64,000 bases of DNA from Pseudomonas sp. B20(2017) (GCF_002113125.1 NZ_NEJP01000018.1:62001-126000), one strand, 5' to 3'; shown: positions 16,672 through 26,383, counted from the first letter of the stretch. Made by a program: numbers and translations. Notes: generated by a model from the sequence alone, not told the origin.

Positions 16672-17889
16672 TCAGGTGCGGTATTCGGCGTTGATCTTCA
16701 CGTACTCGTGGGACAGGTCGGTGGTCCAGATGGTTTCGCTGCAATCACCGCGACCCAGCTCGATACGGATGGTGATCTCTTCCTGCTGCATCACCGCCGA
16801 GCCCTGGGCTTCGGTGTAGGTCGCGGCGCGGGCGCCACGGCTGGCGATGCACACTTCGCCGAGGAATACGTCGATCTTGCTCACGTCCAGATCCGGCACG
16901 CCGGCACGGCCGACGGCGGCGAGGATGCGACCCCAGTTCGGGTCGGAGGCGAACAGTGCGGTCTTGATCAGCGGCGAGTGGGCCACGGTGTAGCCGACGT
17001 CCAGGCACTCCTGGTGATTGCCGCCGCCGTTGACTTCAACGGTCACGAACTTGGTCGCGCCTTCGCCGTCACGCACGATGGCCTGGGCCACGTCCATGCA
17101 CACTTCGAACACGGCCTGTTTCAGCTTGTTGAACAGCTCGCCTTCGGCACGGGTGATTTCCGGCAGCGCAGCCTTGCCGGTGGCGATCAGCATGCAGCAG
17201 TCGTTGGTCGAGGTGTCGCCGTCGATGGTGATGCGGTTGAACGACTTGTTGGCGCCGTCCAGCATCAGGTTTTGCAGCACGTCACGGGAGACTTTGGCGT
17301 CGGTGGCGATGTAGCCGAGCATGGTCGCCATGTTCGGACGGATCATCCCCGCGCCCTTGCTGATGCCGGTGACGGTGATGGCCACGCCGTCATGCTGGAA
17401 CTGGCGGCTGGCGCCTTTGGGCAGCGTGTCGGTGGTCATGATGCCAGTGGCGGCAGCTTCCCAGTTGTTTTCCGACAGATCGTCCAGTGCGGCCTGCAAG
17501 GCGCCCTCGATCTTCTCGACCGGCAGCGGCTCGCCGATCACGCCGGTGGAGTACGGCAGGATCTGACTGGCATCCACACCGGTCAGTTCGGCCAGTTTGG
17601 CGGTTGTTCGCTCGGCGGCTGCCAGGCCCGGTTCGCCGGTGCCGGCGTTGGCATTGCCGGTGTTGGTCAACAGGTAGCGCACCGGGTTCTGCACGCGCTT
17701 CTTGGCCAGGATCACCGGAGCTGCGCAGAAAGCGTTCAACGTAAACACGCCCGCCACGGTGGAACCTTCGGCGCAACGCATCACGACGACATCCTTGCGC
17801 CCCGGGCGCTTGATGCCGGCCGAAGCGATACCGAGTTCAAAACCGGCAACCGGGTGCAACGTTGGCAAAGGACCAAGACCAACAGCCAT
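16672..17889 (-). CDS. argJ: Bifunctional ornithine acetyltransferase / N-acetylglutamate synthase
   Basis: ArgJ recycles the acetyl group between acetylornithine and glutamate in arginine synthesis. The 405-residue precursor starts MAVGLGPLPTLHPVAGFELG. It contains the self-cleavage site in GMIRPNMATMLGYIATD (cut before the Thr that becomes the nucleophile, about residue 190), the oxyanion-hole region TGVIGEPLP, and the C-terminal ASDPNWGRILAAVGRAG. The length is normal. It follows secA on the same strand, as in PA4403-PA4402, but a terminator lies between them. Confidence 0.96.
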   Translation of the reverse strand: MAVGLGPLPTLHPVAGFELGIASAGIKRPGRKDVVVMRCAEGSTVAGVFTLNAFCAAPVILAKKRVQNPVRYLLTNTGNANAGTGEPGLAAAERTTAKLAELTGVDASQILPYSTGVIGEPLPVEKIEGALQAALDDLSENNWEAAATGIMTTDTLPKGASRQFQHDGVAITVTGISKGAGMIRPNMATMLGYIATDAKVSRDVLQNLMLDGANKSFNRITIDGDTSTNDCCMLIATGKAALPEITRAEGELFNKLKQAVFEVCMDVAQAIVRDGEGATKFVTVEVNGGGNHQECLDVGYTVAHSPLIKTALFASDPNWGRILAAVGRAGVPDLDVSKIDVFLGEVCIASRGARAATYTEAQGSAVMQQEEITIRIELGRGDCSETIWTTDLSHEYVKINAEYRT

Positions 17890-17948
17890 GAATGCGCTCC
17901 TTACTCAATGATGTCAGCACCGCCAAGCGTAGTGGCGGTGGTGTAAAT

Positions 17949-17985
17949 GGCAAAACGCCGCGACGGCTGGTGCCGGTCGCGGCGC
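17949..17985 (-). terminator. Rho-independent terminator of secA
   Basis: On the minus strand CGCCGCGAC pairs with GTCGCGGCG around an 11-base loop, followed by TTTTGCC. It starts 27 bases after the secA stop. Confidence 0.75.
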
Positions 17986-18011
17986 GGGTATTTCAGCGAT
18001 TGAAACGGGGT

Positions 18012-20750
18012 TTACTGGATCTGCCCGTGGCAATGCTTGAATTTCTTGCCCGAACCGCAGTAGCACAGTTCGTTGCGGCCCAGCTTCTGCTCGTTGCGAA
18101 CCGGGGCGGCGGCGAGGGCCACATCGACCTCTTCACCGACCAGTTCCGGTTGCGCTTCCAGGCCAGGAGCCTCGGCGTGTTCGAACTGCATGCGGGCGGC
18201 CAGTGCTTCGGCTTCCTGACGCAGGCGTTGTTCTTCTTCGGCCGGATCTTCGCGGCGAACCTGAACGTGCGACAGCACGCGGATCGAGTCGCGCTTGATC
18301 GAATCCAGCAGCTCGGAGAACAGCGTGAAGGACTCGCGCTTGTATTCCTGCTTCGGGTTCTTCTGCGCATAACCACGCAAGTGGATGCCGTGACGCAGGT
18401 GATCCATGGTCGACAGGTGGTCTTTCCACAGATCGTCCAGTACGCGCAGCACGATCTGCTTCTCGAACGAGCGCAGGGCTTCGGCACCCGCCTGGTCTTC
18501 TTTTTCGTTGTAGGCGGCGATCAGCTCGTTCATCAGCTTCTCGCGCAGGGTTTCTTCGTACAGGTGATCGTCTTCGTCGAGCCATTGCTGGATCGGCAGC
18601 TTCACGCCGAAGTCGCTGGCGATCGACGCTTCCAGACCCGCCACGTCCCACTGCTCTGGCAGCGATTGCGGCGGAATGTGCGCGCTGACGGTAGCGTTCA
18701 GGACATCCTGACGGAAATCAGCGATGGTTTCGCCGATGTTGTCCGCAGCCAGCAACGTGTTACGCATGTGATAGATCACTTTACGCTGCTCGTTGTTGAC
18801 GTCGTCGAACTCAAGCAGTTGCTTGCGGATGTCGAAGTTGCGGCCTTCAACCTTGCGCTGCGCCTTCTCGATGGCATTGGTCACCATGCGGTGCTCGATC
18901 GCTTCACCGGATTGCATGCCCAGGGCCTTCATGAAGTTCTTCACCCGGTCAGAGGCAAAGATGCGCATCAGGCTGTCTTCCAGCGACAGGTAGAAGCGGC
19001 TGGAACCGGCGTCACCCTGACGGCCGGCACGGCCACGCAGCTGGTTGTCGATACGACGGGATTCGTGACGCTCGGACGCGATCACCTGCAGACCGCCGGA
19101 CTCCAGCACTTGCTGGTGACGCTTCTGCCAGTCGGCCTTGATCTGGGCAATCTGCTCAGGGGTCGGGTTTTCCAGCGACGCGACTTCAACTTCCCAGTTG
19201 CCGCCCAACAGGATGTCGGTACCACGACCGGCCATGTTGGTAGCGATGGTCAGTGCACCCGGACGACCCGCCTGCGCAATGATTTCAGCTTCTTTTTCGT
19301 GGAACTTGGCGTTCAGAACCTTGTGTTCGATGCCTTCCTTCACGAGCAATGCGGACATGTGCTCGGAGGTTTCGATGGTCGCAGTACCCACCAGCACCGG
19401 ACGGCCGGCGGCCATGCTTTCCTTGATGTCGTTGACGATCGCCGCGTACTTCTCTTCGGCGGTCAGGAACACCAGGTCGTTGTAATCCTTACGGGCCAAC
19501 GGCTTGTTGGTCGGGATGACGACGACCTGCAGACCATAGATCTGATGGAATTCGAACGCTTCGGTGTCCGCAGTACCGGTCATGCCGGACAGCTTTTCGT
19601 ACAGACGGAAGTAGTTCTGGAACGTGGTCGATGCCAGGGTCTGGCTCTCGGCCTGAATGTTCAGGTTTTCCTTGGCTTCGATGGCCTGGTGCAGGCCTTC
19701 GGACAAACGACGGCCGGGCATGGTACGGCCGGTGTGTTCGTCGACCAGTACGACCTGACCGTCCTGCACGATGTATTCGACGTTGCGGTGGAACAGCTTG
19801 TGCGCACGCAGACCGGCGTAAACGTGAGTCAGCAGGCTCAGGTTATGCGCGGAGTACAGGCTCTCGCCCTCGGCCAGCAGGCCGATGCTGGTCAGTTGGT
19901 CTTCGATGAACTGGTGACCGGCTTCGTTGAGTTCGACCTGACGGGTCTTCTCGTCGACGGTGTAATGGCCTTCCTGGGTGACTTCGCCTTCGACTTCTTC
20001 GACGTGCAGCTTGAGTTTCGGGATCAGCTTGTTGATCTCGATGTACAGCTTGGAGCTGTCCTCGGCCTGACCGGAAATGATCAGCGGGGTACGCGCTTCG
20101 TCGATGAGGATGGAGTCGACTTCGTCGATCACGGCAAAGTTGAGTTCGCGCTGGAATTTCTCTTCCATGCTGAACGCCATGTTGTCGCGCAGGTAGTCGA
20201 ACCCGAATTCGTTGTTGGTGCCGTAGGTGATATCGGCAGCGTAGGCGGCGCGCTTCTCTTCCGGCGGCTGGAACGGCGTCACGATGCCGACGCTCAGACC
20301 GAGGAATTCATACAGCGGACGCATCCAGTTGGCGTCGCGGCGGGCCAGGTAATCGTTCACGGTCACAACGTGCACGCCCTTGCCGGACAGCGCGTTGAGG
20401 TAAACACCCAGTGTACCCACCAGGGTCTTGCCTTCACCGGTGCGCATTTCGGCAATCTTGCCTTCGTGCAGGGTCATGCCGCCGATCAGCTGGACGTCGA
20501 AGTGGCGCATGCCCATGACGCGCTTGCCGGCTTCGCGGGCGACCGCAAAGGCTTCCGGCAACAGCTTGTCGAGGGTCTCCCCCTTGGCAATGCGGTCCTT
20601 GAACTCTGCGGTCTTGGCGCGCAGTTGATCGTCCGAGAGGGCGACCATCTTCTCTTCGAAGGCATTGACGAGCTGCACCGTCTTGAGCATGCGCTTGACT
20701 TCACGCTCGTTCTTGCTTCCAAAAAGTTTTTTTAACAAAGGCGCAAACAT
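18012..20750 (-). CDS. secA: Preprotein translocase ATPase SecA
   Basis: SecA is the motor that pushes unfolded preproteins through SecYEG. The 912-residue protein starts MFAPLLKKLFGSKNEREVKR. Walker A is MRTGEGKT (about 102-109) and the DEAD-type Walker B is VIDEVDSILIDEARTPLIISG in part. The cross-linking domain follows, then NBD2 (GRAGRQGDAGSSRFYLSLED). The C-terminal zinc motif CYCGSGKKFKHCHG is the SecB-binding tail. I start at the ATG at 20750, because the 22 residues upstream do not match the family. In P. aeruginosa secA follows the lpxC region; here dciA is divergent from it and lpxC is absent from the window. Confidence 0.98.
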   Translation of the reverse strand: MFAPLLKKLFGSKNEREVKRMLKTVQLVNAFEEKMVALSDDQLRAKTAEFKDRIAKGETLDKLLPEAFAVAREAGKRVMGMRHFDVQLIGGMTLHEGKIAEMRTGEGKTLVGTLGVYLNALSGKGVHVVTVNDYLARRDANWMRPLYEFLGLSVGIVTPFQPPEEKRAAYAADITYGTNNEFGFDYLRDNMAFSMEEKFQRELNFAVIDEVDSILIDEARTPLIISGQAEDSSKLYIEINKLIPKLKLHVEEVEGEVTQEGHYTVDEKTRQVELNEAGHQFIEDQLTSIGLLAEGESLYSAHNLSLLTHVYAGLRAHKLFHRNVEYIVQDGQVVLVDEHTGRTMPGRRLSEGLHQAIEAKENLNIQAESQTLASTTFQNYFRLYEKLSGMTGTADTEAFEFHQIYGLQVVVIPTNKPLARKDYNDLVFLTAEEKYAAIVNDIKESMAAGRPVLVGTATIETSEHMSALLVKEGIEHKVLNAKFHEKEAEIIAQAGRPGALTIATNMAGRGTDILLGGNWEVEVASLENPTPEQIAQIKADWQKRHQQVLESGGLQVIASERHESRRIDNQLRGRAGRQGDAGSSRFYLSLEDSLMRIFASDRVKNFMKALGMQSGEAIEHRMVTNAIEKAQRKVEGRNFDIRKQLLEFDDVNNEQRKVIYHMRNTLLAADNIGETIADFRQDVLNATVSAHIPPQSLPEQWDVAGLEASIASDFGVKLPIQQWLDEDDHLYEETLREKLMNELIAAYNEKEDQAGAEALRSFEKQIVLRVLDDLWKDHLSTMDHLRHGIHLRGYAQKNPKQEYKRESFTLFSELLDSIKRDSIRVLSHVQVRREDPAEEEQRLRQEAEALAARMQFEHAEAPGLEAQPELVGEEVDVALAAAPVRNEQKLGRNELCYCGSGKKFKHCHGQIQ

Positions 20751-21057
20751 ATCGGCAGGATCTTCCACACTAAAGGGATGGAGGGCGGCCCCGTGAGTCG
20801 CCCGTGCAGCCCTCATGGCCGCATGCGAACGAGCATTCTACCCGGAAACGGTGGTGAGGAAAGTGGGGATATTCCACGATGCTGGCACTGCGCTTTGACG
20901 GGGCTCACTTAAAATAGGGGCGTTTTGCTCAACTTCAAGCCGTTCATGGCAGAAGTCAGTCGTTGATTTAATGGGCAAAACAGCGGCAAAAGCAATGGGC
21001 GAGTGAATCGGACGCTTTCTGCTACCATGGCGGCTCTGTTACTTCAGGTGTTCGATC
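20751..21057. other. Divergent intergenic region secA / dciA
   Basis: These 307 bases lie between two divergent starts. No gene is seen. A possible -10 (TACCAT in CTGCTACCATGG near 21023) faces dciA, and an AT-rich patch near 20910 (TTAAAATAG) could serve secA. Neither has a convincing -35. Confidence 0.35.
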
Positions 21058-21513
21058 ATGGCATTTCGCCCTCTCACGGCCAGAGCACCCGCCGTTCTGC
21101 TTCGCGAAGCCAAGCCGCTCAAAGCCATCCTCGGCCACGCCCAACGACTGGGCCATCTGCAACGCCTGCTCGAAAGCCAGTTGCAACCCGCCGCCCGCGA
21201 ACACTGCCATGTGGCGTCTTGGCGTGAAGGCAGTCTCCTGCTTATCGTCACCGACGGACATTGGGCGACGCGCCTGCGCTACCAGCAGAAGCGCCTGCAA
21301 CGGCAACTGCAGATGTTCGACGAGTTCGCCAGCCTGACGCGAATCCTGTTCAAGGTGCAGCCACCGACTGTCCAGAGCGGCGCCGCCGGTCACACGATCG
21401 ACCTGTCAGTGAATGCAGCGGCAACCATCCAGGCTACCGCCGACGGAATCAGCGATCCAAACCTGCGGGCAGCGCTGGAACGACTGGCGGCGCACGCAAA
21501 ACCAAAATCCTGA
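21058..21513 (+). CDS. DciA/DUF721 family protein
   Basis: This 151-residue protein carries the DUF721 (DciA) domain. The core includes LLESQLQPAAREHCHVASWR and LLLIVTDGHWATRLRYQQ, the KH-like fold that in DciA proteins contacts the replicative helicase DnaB and helps load it in bacteria lacking DnaC. The N-terminal 20 residues are basic. This short gammaproteobacterial form sits next to secA in pseudomonads. A helicase-loader role here is inferred from the family. Confidence 0.87.
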   Translation: MAFRPLTARAPAVLLREAKPLKAILGHAQRLGHLQRLLESQLQPAAREHCHVASWREGSLLLIVTDGHWATRLRYQQKRLQRQLQMFDEFASLTRILFKVQPPTVQSGAAGHTIDLSVNAAATIQATADGISDPNLRAALERLAAHAKPKS

Positions 21514-21521
21514 CAAAAAAC

Positions 21522-21544
21522 CTGTGGGAGCGAGCTCCCACGGG
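21522..21544. repeat. Short degenerate REP hairpin
   Basis: GTGGGAGC-GA-GCTCCCAC is a collapsed REP palindrome between the convergent dciA and HerA-like genes. It could act as a bidirectional pause. Confidence 0.6.
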
Positions 21545-21546
21545 AT

Positions 21547-23034
21547 TTATCGGCGCTTGCTGCCCCCCAGCAATGACCCCATCAAGCCGCGCACCAACTG
21601 TTTACCCAGTGAATTCGCGGCCTGGCGCATGGCCGATTTGAGCGCCTGCCCCGCCGCCGTGCCGAGAAACTCCCCGGCCTTGTCCGCCAGACTCGGCTCT
21701 TCGGCCGCCGGCTTGCCCGGTGCCGCTTCAGCCTCCGGCGCCAGCCCCTTGCGCCCCATCAGGATTTCATAGGCCGATTCACGGTCGATCGGTTTGTCGT
21801 AGCGCCCCTTGAACGGTGAGCCGGCGATCAGCATCGTGCGCTCGGTCTCGGTCAACGGCCCGATCCGCGATTGCGGCGGCGCCACCAGCACCCGCTGGAC
21901 CGTTTCCGGCGTGCCTTTCTCTGCAAGCGTACCCACCAGCGCCTCGCCGATCCCGAGCTCGGTCAACACCGACAACGTATCGAACGCCGGATTCGGCCGG
22001 AAGCCGTCCGCCACCGCCCGCAGGGATTTCTGCTCCTTGGCGGTGAACGCGCGCAGGCCGTGCTGGATCCGCAAACCTAGTTGCGCCAGCACATCGTCCG
22101 GCAGATCACTCGGCGACTGTGTGACGAAGTACACACCGACACCTTTGGAGCGGATCAGCCGCACCACCTGTTCCAGACGTTCCTGCAACGCTTTGGGCGT
22201 ATCGCCGAACAACAAATGCGCTTCGTCGAAAAACAGCGCCAGCAGCGGCTTGTCGGCATCGCCACGCTCCGGCAACTGCTCGAACAATTCGGCCAGCAGC
22301 CACAGCAGGAAGGTCGCGTAGACCTTCGGCGCCTCATGCACGAGACGGCTGGCGTCAAGCAAATGAATGCGCCCGCGACCATCAGCGGCCGGTTGCAGAA
22401 TGTCCTCCAGTTGCAACGCTGGCTCGCCGAACAACGCTTCGGCGCCCTGCTGCTCCAGCGTCGCCAGACGCCGCAACAGCGCCTGACTGGAACCGGTGGT
22501 GAACAGCGCCGCGTCCTCGCCCAGCAACTGCGGATTGTCCTTGAGATGATTGAGCAGCGCTTTCAGGTCTTTAAGATCCAGCAGCAACAGCCCTTCGCGG
22601 TCAGCGACCTTGAATGCTGCGTACAGCGCCGATTGCTGGCTGTCGGTCAGTTCCAGCAAGGCGCCGATCAGCAATGGGCCCATTTCGCTCAATGTGGTGC
22701 GCAATGGATGACCGGACTGACCGTGAATGTCCCACAAGCTCACGGGATACGCCTGAGGCGTGTGATTGAGCCACGGCATGCCGGCAATGCGCTCGGCGAT
22801 CTTGCCCTGAGGGTTACCGGCAGCACCCAGACCGCACAGATCACCCTTGACGTCGGCGGCGAACACCGCGACCCCGGCGTCGCTGAAGGCTTCGGCCAGC
22901 CGCTGCAAAGTGACGGTCTTGCCGGTGCCGGTGGCGCCGGCCACCAGTCCGTGCCGGTTGGCCAGGCGCATGGCCTGGGCGATCGGTTGCCCCGCGAGGT
23001 CGGCGCCGATTACGAGTTGCGAGGAGTCATGCAT
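21547..23034 (-). CDS. HerA-like ATPase, DUF853/YjgR family
   Basis: A 495-residue P-loop ATPase beginning MHDSSQLVIGADLAGQPIAQ. Walker A is GATGTGKTVTLQ (about 33-44). Walker B is LLALFFDEAHLLF (about 265-277). A sensor-like YFVTQSPSDLPDDVLAQLG is followed by the DUF853 C-terminal half with EKGTPETVQRVLVAPP. The family is HerA/FtsK-like; E. coli YjgR is of equal length and its role is unknown. An in-frame TTG 12 bases upstream is possible; I prefer the ATG at 23034. Confidence 0.92.
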   Translation of the reverse strand: MHDSSQLVIGADLAGQPIAQAMRLANRHGLVAGATGTGKTVTLQRLAEAFSDAGVAVFAADVKGDLCGLGAAGNPQGKIAERIAGMPWLNHTPQAYPVSLWDIHGQSGHPLRTTLSEMGPLLIGALLELTDSQQSALYAAFKVADREGLLLLDLKDLKALLNHLKDNPQLLGEDAALFTTGSSQALLRRLATLEQQGAEALFGEPALQLEDILQPAADGRGRIHLLDASRLVHEAPKVYATFLLWLLAELFEQLPERGDADKPLLALFFDEAHLLFGDTPKALQERLEQVVRLIRSKGVGVYFVTQSPSDLPDDVLAQLGLRIQHGLRAFTAKEQKSLRAVADGFRPNPAFDTLSVLTELGIGEALVGTLAEKGTPETVQRVLVAPPQSRIGPLTETERTMLIAGSPFKGRYDKPIDRESAYEILMGRKGLAPEAEAAPGKPAAEEPSLADKAGEFLGTAAGQALKSAMRQAANSLGKQLVRGLMGSLLGGSKRR

Positions 23035-23222
23035 TTGGTCACCCAATGGTTAATCTTTGTCGAGCATGGCCGATAGAAAGGAGTGAGAGACCCGATCAAA
23101 AGTCCGGTCTGAGATTTCCCTAAGGAGAGAAGGAAATATCAGTGCGCTTTCACCCCTGCCCATTCTGCGCGCGTTTATAAAAGCACGCCTTGGACATTAA
23201 GACCTTAGCGGAACCCCAAGCC

Positions 23223-25112
23223 ATGAACAAAAATCTGCGTTTCAGCCATAAAATTTTGCTTGCCGCGGCCCTCATCGTCATTGCCGCCTTCGCTTCGTTC
23301 ACGCTGTACAACGACTGGTTGCAGCGCAATGCGATCCGCGAAGACCTGGACAATTACCTCAACGAGATGGGCGAGGTTACAGCCGACAACATCCAGGCCT
23401 GGCTGAGCGGCCGCATCCTGCTGATCGAGAACGCTGCCCAGAACATTGCCATCAACCCCGAGCCGTCCGCCGTCGCCAGCCTGCTGGAACAGAAAGCTCT
23501 GACCTCGACATTCATGGCGTCCTACCTTGGCGATGCCACCGGCCACTTCACCATCCGCCCGGATGCAAAGATGCCGGATGGCTTCGATCCACGTGTTCGC
23601 CCTTGGTACAAAGGGGCCGAGAGCAGCAGCACCTCGACCCTGACCGAACCTTACATCGATGCGGCCACCGGCCAGACCATCATTTCCATCGCCACCGCCT
23701 CGAAAAAGGCCGGTCAAAGCGTGGGCGTGGTAGGCGGCGACCTGAGCCTGCAAACCCTGATCGACACCCTCAGCGCCCGGGACTTCTCCGGCATGGGCTA
23801 CGCCTTCCTGGTCAGCGCCGACGGCAAGATTCTGGTGCATCCGGACAAGGCCCTGGTGATGAAATCGCTCAAGGAAGCCTATCCGCAGGACACGCCGCGC
23901 ATCAGCAGCGATTTCAGTGAGGTCACTGTCGACGGCAAGACCCGTATCGTCACCTTCGCCCCGATCAAGGGCCTGCCGTCGGTGAACTGGTACATCGGCC
24001 TGTCGGTAGACAAAGACAAGGCCTTTTCGATGCTCAGCGAGTTCCGCACCTCCGCCGTGGTGGCGACGGTGATTGCCGTGGCGATCATCATCGCCCTGCT
24101 CGGCATGCTGATCCGTATCCTGATTCAGCCGCTGCACGTGATGACCCGCGCCATGGAGGACATCGCCGACGGCGAAGGCGACCTGACCAAGCGTCTGACC
24201 ATCCAGAACCAGGACGAATTCGGCAAGCTCGGCACGGCGTTCAACCGCTTTGTAGAGCGCATTCATGGTTCGATCCGCGAAGTGTCGTCGGCCACCGGGC
24301 AGGTCAACGAAGTCGCCCTGCGGGTGGTCGCGGCCTCGAACTCGTCGATGTACAACTCCGACCAGCAAGCCTCGCGCACCAACAGCGTAGCCGCCGCGAT
24401 CAACCAGCTCGGCGCCGCCGCCCAGGAAATTGCTCGCAATGCCGCCCAGGCCTCGACGCAGGCCAGCGACGCCCGTGGCCTGGCCGAAGACGGTCAGCAA
24501 GTGGTGGATCGCAGCATCAAGGCGATGAATCAGCTATCGAGCATGCTCAGCGCATCGAGCAGCAATATTGAATCGCTGAACAGCAAAACCGTGAACATCG
24601 GCCAGATTCTGGAAGTGATCACCAGCATTTCCCAACAGACCAACCTGCTGGCGCTCAACGCGGCCATCGAAGCCGCGCGGGCTGGCGAGGCCGGCCGTGG
24701 TTTCGCCGTGGTGGCTGATGAAGTTCGCAACCTCGCCCACCGCACCCAGGAGTCGGCGCAACAAGTGCAGACCATGATCGAGGAGCTGCAAGTCGGCGCT
24801 CGTGAATCCGTCAGCACCATGAGCGACAGCCAGCGCCACAGCCAGGACAGCGTGGACATCGCCAACCTCGCCGGTGAACGCCTGAACAGCGTGACCCAGC
24901 GCATCGGCGAGATCGACGGCATGAACCAGTCGGTCGCCACCGCCACCGAGGAACAGACCGCCGTGGTCGAGTCGATCAACGTGGATATCACCGAGATCAA
25001 TACGCTGAACCAGGAAGGTGTCGAGAACTTGCAGGCGACGTTGCGTGCCTGCTCGGATCTGGAGCAGCAGGCTTCGCGCTTGAAGCAACTGGTTGGCAGC
25101 TTCCGGATTTAA
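23223..25112 (+). CDS. Methyl-accepting chemotaxis protein, PctA-like amino-acid receptor
   Basis: This 629-residue MCP has the length of the P. aeruginosa Pct receptors and a closely similar start (NLRFSHKILLAAALIVIAAF). TM1 is at about 11-29; the periplasmic dCache domain at about 35-275 is followed by TM2 (about 280-302), HAMP, and a signalling domain with the hairpin tip EAARAGEAGRGFAVVADEVR. Ligand residues of the amino-acid dCache class are present: R126, W128, Y129, Y144 and D173 by my count. Position 121 is Phe where I recall Tyr. Signals probably go to the main CheA cluster. The ATG at 23223 was preferred over an upstream TTG. Confidence 0.93.
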   Translation: MNKNLRFSHKILLAAALIVIAAFASFTLYNDWLQRNAIREDLDNYLNEMGEVTADNIQAWLSGRILLIENAAQNIAINPEPSAVASLLEQKALTSTFMASYLGDATGHFTIRPDAKMPDGFDPRVRPWYKGAESSSTSTLTEPYIDAATGQTIISIATASKKAGQSVGVVGGDLSLQTLIDTLSARDFSGMGYAFLVSADGKILVHPDKALVMKSLKEAYPQDTPRISSDFSEVTVDGKTRIVTFAPIKGLPSVNWYIGLSVDKDKAFSMLSEFRTSAVVATVIAVAIIIALLGMLIRILIQPLHVMTRAMEDIADGEGDLTKRLTIQNQDEFGKLGTAFNRFVERIHGSIREVSSATGQVNEVALRVVAASNSSMYNSDQQASRTNSVAAAINQLGAAAQEIARNAAQASTQASDARGLAEDGQQVVDRSIKAMNQLSSMLSASSSNIESLNSKTVNIGQILEVITSISQQTNLLALNAAIEAARAGEAGRGFAVVADEVRNLAHRTQESAQQVQTMIEELQVGARESVSTMSDSQRHSQDSVDIANLAGERLNSVTQRIGEIDGMNQSVATATEEQTAVVESINVDITEINTLNQEGVENLQATLRACSDLEQQASRLKQLVGSFRI

Positions 25113-25123
25113 CGCCGTTCTGC

Positions 25124-25165
25124 CGGTCGTCTTCGTCGTTCACAACTATCCGACGAAGACGACCG
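25124..25165. repeat. Perfect 15-bp inverted repeat after the chemoreceptor gene
   Basis: CGGTCGTCTTCGTCG (25124-25138) and CGACGAAGACGACCG (25151-25165) pair perfectly around a 12-base loop, directly after the MCP stop. There is no T-tract, so it may be an mRNA 3'-end stabiliser or a Rho-assisted terminator rather than a classical one. Confidence 0.7.
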
Positions 25166-25218
25166 ACAATCCCTCCGAAACCGGCCTTGCACCCCACCGC
25201 GAAACCCCGACCGAACAT

Positions 25219-25225
25219 CTATTCT
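25219..25225 (+). promoter_or_regulatory. Possible -10 element before the glycosyltransferase trio
   Basis: CTATTCT resembles the stationary-phase sigma -10 (CTATACT), about 45 bases before the GTG start. No -35 was assigned. Confidence 0.25.
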
Positions 25226-25270
25226 TGATAAAGGTCAACCAAGGGAGATCAACGCGGAGGGACGTTCACC

Positions 25271-26383
25271 GTGCATATCGCTGACATCACCATGTTCTAC
25301 GCCCCGGCCAGCGGCGGCGTGCGCACCTATCTGGATGCCAAGCACCGTCGGCTGGGGGTCAAGCCCGGCATCCGCCACAGCCTGCTGATCCCCGGGGCGG
25401 ATTTTGGTGAGTCTGACGGCGTTTATACGGTTCCCGCCCCTGCCCTGCCATTCGGCAAAGGCTATCGTTTTCCCCTGCGCCTGGCCCCTTGGCGAAACGT
25501 TTTGCAGGATCTGCAACCCGATCTGATCGAAGTCGGCGACCCGTACCTCACCGCCTGGGCTGCGCTCGACGCGCGTCGGCAACTGGACGTGCCGGTGATC
25601 GGCTTCTATCACTCCGACCTGCCGCTGCTGGTGGGCAACCGCATGGGCCACTGGGTCACGCCGAATGTCGACGCGTATGTGCGCAAGTTGTACGGCAATT
25701 TCGACCGGGTGCTGGCGCCCAGCCAGGTCATGGCCGACAAGCTCAGCAGGCTGGGCGTGCGCAACGTATATGTGCAGCCACTGGGCGTTGACCTTCAGAC
25801 CTTCCACCCGGATGCCCGCGATACCGGGTTACGCAGCGAGCTGGGGATTGCCGAGGACACGCGCCTGCTGATCTTTGCCGGTCGCGGTTCCAAGGAGAAA
25901 AACCTGCCGGTGCTGCTCGATTGCATGAAACGCCTGGGCCCGCGTTATCACCTGTTGCTGGTCGGCTCGTCGATGCCGGCGTCCGTCCCGGACAACGTCA
26001 GCGTGATCGACCGGTTCTGCCCGGCCGCGCAGGTCGCGCGGATGATGGCCAGTGCCGACGCGCTGATCCACGCCGGCGATCAGGAAACCTTCGGTCTGGT
26101 GATTCTGGAGGCGATGGCCTGCGGCATCCCGGTGGTGGCGGTGGCGGCCGGGGCGTTCGAGGAAATCGTCAGCGAATCCTGCGGCCTGCTCTGCGCGCCG
26201 AACAATGCGCAAGCCATGGCCAATGCCGTGCGCGAACTGTTCAGTCGCGGGACTGGCGTACTCGGGCAACAGGCACGCCAGCATGTCGAACGGCATTACG
26301 CCTGGGACACGGTCGTCGACAGCCTGCTGGGGCATTATCACGCCGTACTCGGCGATTCGGTTCCACGGGTGGCCAATGGCTGA
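25271..26383 (+). CDS. Glycosyltransferase, GT4 family
   Basis: A 370-residue GT-B fold enzyme. The N-terminal half begins HIADITMFYAPASGGVRTYL (glycine-rich acceptor loop). The C-terminal half has FAGRGSKEKNLPVLLDCM and the EX7E donor-binding motif in HAGDQETFGLVILEAMACGIPVV (E-T-F-G-L-V-I-L-E). This is the GT4 mannosyl/glucosyltransferase layout; the sugar and acceptor cannot be read. The start is GTG at 25271 with GGAGGG nine bases upstream. It overlaps the next gene by eight bases. With the deacetylase and flippase-like genes downstream it suggests a small envelope glycolipid pathway, which is inference. Confidence 0.92.
   Translation: MHIADITMFYAPASGGVRTYLDAKHRRLGVKPGIRHSLLIPGADFGESDGVYTVPAPALPFGKGYRFPLRLAPWRNVLQDLQPDLIEVGDPYLTAWAALDARRQLDVPVIGFYHSDLPLLVGNRMGHWVTPNVDAYVRKLYGNFDRVLAPSQVMADKLSRLGVRNVYVQPLGVDLQTFHPDARDTGLRSELGIAEDTRLLIFAGRGSKEKNLPVLLDCMKRLGPRYHLLLVGSSMPASVPDNVSVIDRFCPAAQVARMMASADALIHAGDQETFGLVILEAMACGIPVVAVAAGAFEEIVSESCGLLCAPNNAQAMANAVRELFSRGTGVLGQQARQHVERHYAWDTVVDSLLGHYHAVLGDSVPRVANG

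Noticed and set aside
17892..20735. 947-codon open frame opposite secA
   Set aside because: It lies antisense to a certain secA gene and is a by-product of the strong third-position GC bias. It has low-complexity Val/Gln/His-rich text, no start signal and no domain.
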